A DNA stretch of 37,068 bases from an uncultured Prevotellaceae bacterium (GTDB taxonomy: Bacteria; Bacteroidota; Bacteroidia; Bacteroidales; Bacteroidaceae). The notes under the pieces were generated by a model. That model saw only the letters and a list, made by a program, of their open reading frames with translations, had not been told where the DNA came from and did not search any database. Below, piece after piece: positions 31,347-37,068 of this stretch. Positions within the stretch are counted from its first letter, which is position 1. Each line of letters begins with the position of its first letter. Position numbers and translations under genes: made by a program. The stretch covers positions 1 through 37,068 of the forward strand of contig CACZVE010000020.1 in NCBI GenBank assembly GCA_902784565.1, in the 5' to 3' direction.

Positions 31347-34300
31347 ATGTGGTCAACTTTACTATCAGTAGTTCTGGTCATCAATGAACTGATGGCCTCA
31401 AATGCAGGACAGGTCATGAGTCCTGCCATCAATTTCGACAGTTGGATTGAAGTCTACAATCCCTCTGACGAGGAAATCAACCTGGGAGGCATGTATCTGA
31501 GTAACGATGCCGAAAATCTTAAGAAATGGCTCATGCCGAGTTATGTGGGAAAAGTTCCCGCCAAAGGATTCCAAGTCATCTGGCTGGGTTCCCATGACAG
31601 GGACGATGCACAGGCACCCTTCAAACTCGACTGCGACGGTGGTGCTATCTACCTGAGCGATGCCGACGGAAAACTCATTACCAGTCAGGAATACCCCGAA
31701 GCCCTGAGTCGTACGGCATGGGCCCGGAAGACCGATGGCGGCAACGACTGGGGATGGACTGCCAAACCCACCCCTGGCGAGAGCAATGCCACAGCCGTCT
31801 TTGCCGACAAACGTCTGGATGCCCCGAAAGTCAATATGGACAGCAAACTCTTCAATGGTTCTCTGACCATCAAGGTGGACATCCCCGCAGGTACCCGTCT
31901 GACCTATACCACCAACGGTAGTCTGCCCACAGACCCGAAGGATATTCCCACGGAAGACCCCTGGACACAACAGGTGAAGAACGGCAACTGCGAAGGTGAG
32001 GATGCCTCCTGCTTTGGAAGCAAGGATGGAAACACCAATAAAATAGAATACCGCATCACCGACGGTGTCGGCGTGAAAGACTCCCGTGGTGTCACCGTAA
32101 AAGCCGTCAAGAATGCCAAGAGCGATGACGCCGCCCAGTTCTTTGTCTATACGCCGGATCACGTCTGGCAGACCGGCGAAAAGTACCGTTTTACCATGAG
32201 GGTACGTGCCGACAAAGCTACCAAGATCAAGGCCTTCGCCCAGAAGAAACCCGGAGAGGCCATCGAGGTGGAAACGGGCTGGGGCTGGAACACTCAAAAA
32301 ACGCTTGTCAGCATGTTAGACGGCCAATACAACGTCACCACCGAATGGACGGTGATCAAATGTGAAGGTTACATCAACTCCGACCAAGCCGGCGAACAGT
32401 GGAGCGGTGGCGGCGGCTGGGGAGGCTGGGGTGGCTGGACGGTCACCTACTCTCTGCAGACCATCGCCTTCAACCTGAACATCGATAAGAAAGAGGACAA
32501 CAACTTCTACTTCGACGAGATCTCGTGGGAGTCACTGCCTGTCGGTTATACTGAGTTCCCCACCCAGGAGAGTACGAACGGCGAATTCACCATCGCAGGA
32601 ACCACCAACTTCACGTTCCGTCTCTTCAAGGACGGTTCTCTGCCCAGCGTTCCCGTGACGCGTTCTTATATCCAGACCACGAACAAATACACCCTGCCGA
32701 TCATCAGTATCGTAGCCGACGAGGAGTTCCTCTGGGACGAGAAGATCGGACTGGATACCGACGGTGACGGCACCAACGGTGAGACGGGCAATGGTCAGAA
32801 CTCCCCCAAGAACTACAACTGTTCCTGGGACCGTCCTGTGAACTTCAGTTTCCTGAGTCCGGAAGGTGAGATGCTCTTCAACCAGGATGTGAACCTCAGC
32901 GTCTCAGGCGGCTATACCCGTTCGCAGGAGTACCGTTCCTTCAAACTGAAGAGCAATAAGATCTTCGACGGTCTGAACCGTCTCGACTATCCTTTCTTCC
33001 CGCAAAAGCCCTATAATCGCAACAAGGTACTGCTTATCCGCAACGGTGGTAACGACATTTGGCGACACAACGCCCGCTTCATCGATCCTGCCCTGGAGAC
33101 CATCATCCAGCGTTCCGGCATCGACCTCGACGTGCAGTCTTACGTACCTATCATAGAATATGTGAACGGCGAACTCCGTGGTGTGCTGAACATGCGTGAA
33201 CCCAACAACGATAAGTTTGCCGATGCCAACTTCGGCTATGACGACGAGGAACTCGATGCCCTGGAGAACAGTGAGGTCAAGAAAGGCAGCGACGAGGTGA
33301 TGAAACGCATCTATGAACTCGGTAAGAAGATCAACGAGACAGGTGTCTATGAGGAGCTGAAGACCCTCCTGGACATCGACGAGTACATCAACTACATGGC
33401 TGTCACCTTCTTCCTCTACAACGACGACTGGCCCGACAACAATATCAAGTGCTACCGCAGTCAGAACGACGGACGCTACCGTTTCATCAGTTTCGACCTC
33501 GACTACGCCTTCAAGGGCTGCTGGAACTACAGCAAGGACGATCCCTTCGCCACCTTCGAGCAGTTCAAGGACAACAAGGCCCCGAGAGAGAGTAAGAACA
33601 TGGAGTTTGTCAACTTCTTCCTTAACATGCTGAACCACGACGGTTTCCGCAAAAAGTTCATCGACACCTTCTGTCTGATGGGAGGCAGTGTCTTCGAGCC
33701 CACCCGTGCCAATGCCATCGTCGACGAGTTGTACAACAACATCAAGGCCATGTGCCAGTTGATGAAGAACCAAGAGTACATCAACGCCGGACACGACCCC
33801 GAGCGCGCCGTCGAGACCATCAAGAAAGAGTTGAATGGACGTTCCAAGAAGATGACTGTCCACCTGAAGCAATATGAGCCGATGAAACTGAAGAATGTCA
33901 ACAGACAGGATGTCACACTCAGTGCCAATGCCGAGGGGGCTACCCTCCTTGTCAACGGCATGGAGGTGCCATACGCCGACTTCAAGGGTCATCTCTTCGC
34001 ACCTGTCACCCTCGAGGCCAAGGCACCCGCAGGCTATACCTTCACGGGTTGGAAGAGCGGCGACAATGTCGTCTCCACAGCCACCAAGATGGATCTTCCC
34101 AGCGATGCCAGCGTATCGCTTATGGCCTGCTTCGAACCACTCTCCAGCGAACAGATGATGGCCCAGGGCATCACACCGGTGCGTGTCAACGAGGTGAGTG
34201 CTGCCAACAGCATCTTCGCCAACGAATACTGGAAGCGTAACGACTGGGTAGAACTCTACAATACCACCGATAAGGATATCGACGTGGCAGGCATGTACCT

Positions 34301-34907
34301 GTCAGACAATCCTGACAAACCCCAGAAATACCAGATTGCCGCCGACGGTGCCTCGACGGTTATCCCCGCACACGGCTATCTCGTCATCTGGTGCGACAAA
34401 CTCGACCCGCTGTCACAACTGCACGCCTCCTTCAAACTCGCCGCAGAGGGCGGTTATATCCTGCTCACTGCTGCCGACGGTTCGTGGAGCGACCAGTTCT
34501 TCTACAGCCAGCATAAGGGTGATGAGTCGGTAGGCCGCTATCCCGACGGTGGCTCTGACATCTTCGTGATGAACTTCCCCACCATCGCCAAGGCCAATAT
34601 CACGTCGAGTTATGCTGCCCTCGTCGACCAGTCACAGGGTGTCGGCATCCGCGACATCACGCTGGACGCTACGGAAAGCATCAGCATCAGTTACCTGCAG
34701 GGTAACCTCGCCATCCGCAGCACCTCGGCAGAGCGTCTGCAAGTCAGGATTACCAACCTTGCCGGACAGACGGTGGCTTCCCTCCAGGCACAGTTGAGCG
34801 GTGGTTATGCAGAGGTATCCACAGAACAACTGCCTGCAGGTGTCTATATCGCCATCGCCACCGACCAGCAGGGTCACAAGGCAACGTGTAAGTTCATCAA
34901 GCGCTAA
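31347..34907 (+). CDS. CotH-domain protein with two lamin-tail domains and a sorting-type C-terminus
   Basis: Large multidomain protein of 1186 residues. Order: lamin-tail domain at about 8-125 (VINELMASN, SWIEVYNPSD); a beta-sandwich like chitobiase C-terminal domains (LTYTTNGSLPTD); a carbohydrate-binding-like region with a Gly/Trp-rich loop near 352 (GGGGWGGWGG); a CotH domain at about 440-790 (VLLIRNGGNDIWRHNARFID, FISFDLDYAFKGCW); a small domain (GYTFTGWKSGD); a second lamin-tail domain from about 946; and a C-terminus (ITNLAGQTVASL, LPAGVYIAIA) like type IX secretion sorting signals. CotH domains include atypical protein kinases; the role here is unknown. The start lacks a recognisable signal peptide: only MWSTLLSVVL precedes the domain. 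It ends at a bidirectional terminator. Confidence 0.85.
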   Translation: MWSTLLSVVLVINELMASNAGQVMSPAINFDSWIEVYNPSDEEINLGGMYLSNDAENLKKWLMPSYVGKVPAKGFQVIWLGSHDRDDAQAPFKLDCDGGAIYLSDADGKLITSQEYPEALSRTAWARKTDGGNDWGWTAKPTPGESNATAVFADKRLDAPKVNMDSKLFNGSLTIKVDIPAGTRLTYTTNGSLPTDPKDIPTEDPWTQQVKNGNCEGEDASCFGSKDGNTNKIEYRITDGVGVKDSRGVTVKAVKNAKSDDAAQFFVYTPDHVWQTGEKYRFTMRVRADKATKIKAFAQKKPGEAIEVETGWGWNTQKTLVSMLDGQYNVTTEWTVIKCEGYINSDQAGEQWSGGGGWGGWGGWTVTYSLQTIAFNLNIDKKEDNNFYFDEISWESLPVGYTEFPTQESTNGEFTIAGTTNFTFRLFKDGSLPSVPVTRSYIQTTNKYTLPIISIVADEEFLWDEKIGLDTDGDGTNGETGNGQNSPKNYNCSWDRPVNFSFLSPEGEMLFNQDVNLSVSGGYTRSQEYRSFKLKSNKIFDGLNRLDYPFFPQKPYNRNKVLLIRNGGNDIWRHNARFIDPALETIIQRSGIDLDVQSYVPIIEYVNGELRGVLNMREPNNDKFADANFGYDDEELDALENSEVKKGSDEVMKRIYELGKKINETGVYEELKTLLDIDEYINYMAVTFFLYNDDWPDNNIKCYRSQNDGRYRFISFDLDYAFKGCWNYSKDDPFATFEQFKDNKAPRESKNMEFVNFFLNMLNHDGFRKKFIDTFCLMGGSVFEPTRANAIVDELYNNIKAMCQLMKNQEYINAGHDPERAVETIKKELNGRSKKMTVHLKQYEPMKLKNVNRQDVTLSANAEGATLLVNGMEVPYADFKGHLFAPVTLEAKAPAGYTFTGWKSGDNVVSTATKMDLPSDASVSLMACFEPLSSEQMMAQGITPVRVNEVSAANSIFANEYWKRNDWVELYNTTDKDIDVAGMYLSDNPDKPQKYQIAADGASTVIPAHGYLVIWCDKLDPLSQLHASFKLAAEGGYILLTAADGSWSDQFFYSQHKGDESVGRYPDGGSDIFVMNFPTIAKANITSSYAALVDQSQGVGIRDITLDATESISISYLQGNLAIRSTSAERLQVRITNLAGQTVASLQAQLSGGYAEVSTEQLPAGVYIAIATDQQGHKATCKFIKR

Positions 34908-34928
34908 GGCTTGTTTGACAGATAGCAA

Positions 34929-34962
34929 AACGAGGGTGTGCCAGTTTTGGCACACCCTCGTT
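34929..34962. terminator. Bidirectional terminator between the CotH and thioredoxin-like genes
   Basis: AACGAGGGTGTGCCA (34929-34943) pairs perfectly with TGGCACACCCTCGTT (34948-34962) across a 4-base loop. AAAA before the stem becomes a U-run for the minus strand, and TTAATTAT follows on the plus strand. The two genes converge on it. Confidence 0.92.
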
Positions 34963-34979
34963 AATTATAAGGCTTCCTA

Positions 34980-35642
34980 TTATTTGCTTGCTGTTTCCAA
35001 CTCTTTGCGGATGACTTCATTTCCTGGGAAACCGATGTTCTTGTAGGTCTGTTCACCCTTGGTGTTGTAGATGGCGTAAGTGGGGATGCCAATCGACTCG
35101 TACTTATTCATGATATATTGGAATTGTTCATCCGTCAGGTAGTAGTGGTCACCATCGATGTCCTTTAGCATCTCCTGTTTCATCCTTTTCATCGTAACAG
35201 AGTCTCGTTTTTCCCGAGACTCTTTTGCCAAGTCCATCAGCATTCCTTCTTTCAGCACGTCGCGGCAATACTCCGTTAAACGGTTTTGTGTCTGCTGTTC
35301 AGGTATCGGGCTCTCCACCTTCCATAAGGGGTTAAGACAGTCATTGCCCGTCACTTTCACAGTCACATCGGGACGCAGGAAGATAAGAGTGTAGGAATTA
35401 GGGCAACCTTCGCCAATAAAAGAGAGAAAACTTTCGGTGAACTCCTCAACGGGCAGGGTGTAGGCGAAATGTCCGGCCTGCACGGTATCAACAACAGTTC
35501 CGGAAGTACCGATCCCGGCCAACACCAACGTGCCGTCTTTCAGTGCGGGTGAGTAACCTGTGACAGTTGCTGTCTTTGTCTGTGCCAGCCCTGTCGTTGT
35601 GACGAGAGCAAGCATCATCGTCATCATAATCTTCTTGTTCAT
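34980..35642 (-). CDS. Thioredoxin/TlpA-family protein lacking the CxxC half
   Basis: Secreted protein of 220 residues, start at ATG 35642 (MNKKIMMTMMLALVTTTGLA then Q) because the ATG at 35660 lies only 10 bases from the -7 element. Residues about 22-130 resemble the DUF4369 domain that precedes thioredoxin domains in Bacteroidetes (GTLVLAGIGTSGTVVDTVQA, GCPNSYTLIFLRPDVTV). The C-terminal part (DGDHYYLTDEQFQYIMNKY, GIPTYAIYNTKGEQTY) is only the second half of a thioredoxin fold. The first half with the WCxPC redox motif is absent; intact relatives are nearer 350 residues. This looks like an internal in-frame deletion. It may be non-functional, or may have a non-redox role. A related fragment lies at 8351-8527 in the other orientation. 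Confidence 0.8.
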   Translation of the reverse strand: MNKKIMMTMMLALVTTTGLAQTKTATVTGYSPALKDGTLVLAGIGTSGTVVDTVQAGHFAYTLPVEEFTESFLSFIGEGCPNSYTLIFLRPDVTVKVTGNDCLNPLWKVESPIPEQQTQNRLTEYCRDVLKEGMLMDLAKESREKRDSVTMKRMKQEMLKDIDGDHYYLTDEQFQYIMNKYESIGIPTYAIYNTKGEQTYKNIGFPGNEVIRKELETASK

Positions 35643-35669
35643 CTTACCAATTCTTATCAATTAATGCTG

Positions 35670-35677
35670 CAAAGATA
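35670..35677 (-). promoter_or_regulatory. -7 promoter element for the thioredoxin-like gene
   Basis: The minus strand reads TATCTTTG, 27 bases before the chosen ATG at 35642. Since the gene appears deleted internally, its promoter has outlasted its redox site. Confidence 0.6.
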
Positions 35678-35732
35678 GTACTTTTCATTAAATAATGTGC
35701 AGGGAAGAGGGTGTTTTTTAGTTTTGCACCTT

Positions 35733-36123
35733 GGACAGGAAGGTTTTTCGAAAAGTTACCCACTTACCCGCTTACCCATTTATGACAGGAAGGTTTTTCA
35801 AAAGAAATAAGGTCGATGCAATCAAGGTTATAACTTATAACTTATAACTTTGGACATTTATGGTTTTAGAAATCTTGATTTTTATATTGTAATTATTACA
35901 CTTAATATTATTTATTAATATTATATATATTATATATATATTATAATATATATATAATATATATAATATCTCTAATTAGGAATTACTAATCTAAAAACCT
36001 TCCTGTCCAAAGTGAAAAACTGAAAAAGTGAAAAAGTAAAAACCTTCCTGTCATAAATGGGTAAGTGGGTAAGTGGGTAAGTTGAATACTTAAATGTCCA
36101 AAGTTATAAGTTATAAGTTATAA
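35733..36123. repeat. Modular repeat island: three modules each present in both orientations
   Basis: Module A: 35733-35748 and, inverted, 35993-36008 (16 bases, exact). Module B: 35756-35798 and, inverted, 36038-36080 (43 bases, one mismatch). Module C: 35828-35860 and, inverted, 36091-36123 (33 bases, exact). The order is A-B-C then A'-B'-C', not the reversed order of a simple hairpin. A and B share the core GACAGGAAGGTTTTT. B contains an 8-bp unit (GGGTAAGT) three times, and C a 7-bp unit (TTATAAG) repeatedly. Extra arrays GTGAAAAA (36012-36035) and GTGAGTAA (36145-36168) accompany them. No gene is visible from 35680 to 36567. Confidence 0.92.
35918..35969. repeat. Perfect 52-bp AT-only palindrome
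   Basis: The arm 35918-35940 is the exact reverse complement of 35947-35969 around the centre TTATAA (35941-35946). Every base is A or T. It lies between the two halves of the modular island and could extrude as a cruciform or melt easily. Confidence 0.93.
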
Positions 36124-36144
36124 GTTTTACCCTTAATGTACATA

Positions 36145-36168
36145 GTGAGTAAGTGAGTAAGTGAGTAA
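36145..36168. repeat. GTGAGTAA tandem repeat, three units
   Basis: Three exact head-to-tail copies of the octamer GTGAGTAA, just before the 43-bp array. It is related in style, though not identical, to the GGGTAAGT octamers of module B. Confidence 0.9.
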
Positions 36169-36180
36169 CTTCTTGCTAAA

Positions 36181-36524
36181 CCTTGCCCCAAAACTGGGGG
36201 ACGTTTATGCACACCGTGCAAAATTATGCCTCAGATTTGAGGGACATTTATGCACACCGTGCAAAATCATGCCCCAGATTTGAGGGACATTTATGCACAC
36301 CGTGCAAAATCATGCCCCAGATTTGAGGGACGTTTTTGCACCCCATGCAAAATCATGCCCCAGATTTGAGGGACGTTTTTGCCCCCCATGCAAAATCATG
36401 CCCCAGATTTGAGGGACATTTATGCACACCGTGCAAAATCATGCCCCAGTTTTGAGGGACGTTTTTGCACCCCGTGCAAAACCTTGCCCCAGATTTGAGG
36501 GAAGATTTTGCAGGGGTTGCATAA
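36181..36524. repeat. Tandem array of eight 43-bp units, each with two hairpins
   Basis: Units begin at 36181, 36224, 36267, 36310, 36353, 36396, 36439 and 36482; the last is degenerate. Each has CC(C/T)CA-4-T(G)(A/G)GG followed by TGCAC-3-GTGCA. In unit 1 the first stem is CCCCA/TGGGG and in unit 2 CCTCA/TGAGG, both fully paired; the others have one mismatch there. Differences cluster in loops and in the TTTATGCACACC / TTTTTGCACCCC segment. It carries no credible gene. Confidence 0.92.
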
Positions 36525-36567
36525 ACGCAAACCAGATTTTAGACAGTAATTTGAAAGATGAGAGAGA

Positions 36568-37068
36568 CTACTTTATCAATTTCTTCCTGCCGTTCTGGAT
36601 TACAAGGCCTTTATAGGAAGCATCGACCTTCTGACCTGCGAGGTTGTAGATGGTACCATCTTCCGTTGGTTTCTGTATGCGAGGCGAGGCAACACCCGTA
36701 GTAACTTTACCCAGATACTGGCCGATGAAGAAGATCGTCCCTGTAGATTGCTCGCTGATGACATAAAGGAAAGGCCGCGTGGCATGGAAATTGACAGGTT
36801 CATCGGGCTCAGCGGTCTCCACCATTCCTATGACTGTGACAGCAGCAGCCTCAGTACCCTCTTCGTCTAGTTTTATCTTGGCAACTTGGAACATTTGACC
36901 GATGAATACAGGCACGTTGCAGAAATAGGGGAAGTCTGCATCATACGTAAAGGCAGTAGGCATACCAAGTGCCGACATGATGTCAACCAGATCCTGATTA
37001 GTTTCCGTCTCGAAACGTGGTAATTTCAAATCTACTTCATGGAAACTGCCATTAACCTGCCAGTTGCT
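36568..37068 (-). CDS. Serpin (protease inhibitor), 5' part cut by window edge
   Basis: C-terminal 166 residues of a serpin, read from the right edge in frame (NGSFHEVDLKLPRFETET). Serpins trap serine or cysteine proteases by a conformational change triggered by cleavage of the reactive loop. Visible are the breach and hinge region KIKLDEEGTEAAAVT, which has the small residues required for loop insertion in inhibitory serpins, the reactive loop VIGMVETAEPDEPV, and the C-terminal signature FHATRPFLYVISE with TIFFIGQYLG. After the serpin core comes an extension ending in IYNLAGQKV and KKLIK, like the C-terminal tails on many exported Prevotella proteins. The apparent start at 37029 is a TTG inside the gene and is not real. 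Confidence 0.92.
   Translation of the reverse strand, partial: SNWQVNGSFHEVDLKLPRFETETNQDLVDIMSALGMPTAFTYDADFPYFCNVPVFIGQMFQVAKIKLDEEGTEAAAVTVIGMVETAEPDEPVNFHATRPFLYVISEQSTGTIFFIGQYLGKVTTGVASPRIQKPTEDGTIYNLAGQKVDASYKGLVIQNGRKKLIK

Noticed and set aside
36181-36524. Regular 43-bp repeats as a CRISPR array
   Set aside because: The units follow each other directly with no unique spacers, vary internally, and no cas gene is present.
36422-36616. Open frame of 64 codons within the 43-bp array
   Set aside because: It is a product of the repeat sequence and has no promoter-like context, signal or recognisable family.

Overview
The window is chromosomal DNA from a Bacteroidales bacterium, most likely Prevotella or a close relative. 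The evidence is the repeated Bacteroidetes-type promoter element (TAnnTTTG, with one textbook TTTG-N20-TATCTTTG copy), the dense set of secreted plant-glycan enzymes, SusC/SusD-era lipoprotein signals (Cys followed by acidic residues), a type IX secretion-like C-terminus, and a GH10-CE1 xylanase/esterase architecture known from Prevotella ruminicola. This is my recognition from memory; no database search was possible.

Layout. (1) 1-6837, minus: a GH3 glycosidase cut by the left edge with its own promoter, then a two-gene unit GH31 -> GH95 suited to removing alpha-xylosyl and alpha-fucosyl/galactosyl side chains. (2) 6972-11105: mixed accessory stretch with an iron-sulfur aldo/keto reductase, a C-terminal scrap of a thioredoxin-like gene, a PAP2-type acid phosphatase, a NagZ-like GH3 lipoprotein with terminator, and a chimera of two dead genes (nitroreductase tail fused to a GPH sugar symporter remnant). 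(3) 22734 down to 11161, minus: an 11.6-kb xylan operon GH43 -> GH97 -> CE6-CE1 -> GH10-CE1 -> GH10-CE1 -> CE15, ending in a strong terminator. Together these cut the xylan backbone, remove acetyl, feruloyl and glucuronoyl-ester links and trim side chains. (4) 22864-24387, plus: ECF sigma factor, membrane anti-sigma-like protein and Spy/CpxP-like periplasmic protein. (5) 31151 down to 24397, minus: GH31 -> GH97-carboxylesterase fusion -> alpha/beta-hydrolase lipoprotein. (6) 31347-34907, plus: a large CotH/lamin-tail protein with a sorting-type C-terminus. (7) 34980-35642, minus: a thioredoxin-family protein that lacks its CxxC half. (8) 35680-36567: a gene-free repeat island. (9) 36568-37068, minus: the C-terminal part of a serpin, cut by the right edge.

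No SusC/SusD pair, hybrid two-component regulator or intact sugar transporter lies in the window, so uptake and control must be encoded elsewhere.

The most unusual signal is repetitive DNA. The island at 35.7-36.5 kb holds three modules each present once in each orientation, a perfect 52-bp AT palindrome, and eight tandem 43-bp units each carrying two small hairpins. Separately, short tandem repeats with 7-bp units recur across the window: two five-unit tracts inside the GH31 reading frame, a tract filling the CE15 leader and supplying its GTG start, and a tract in the GH3 leader. Because 7 is not a multiple of 3, gain or loss of units inside GH31 would switch the reading frame.
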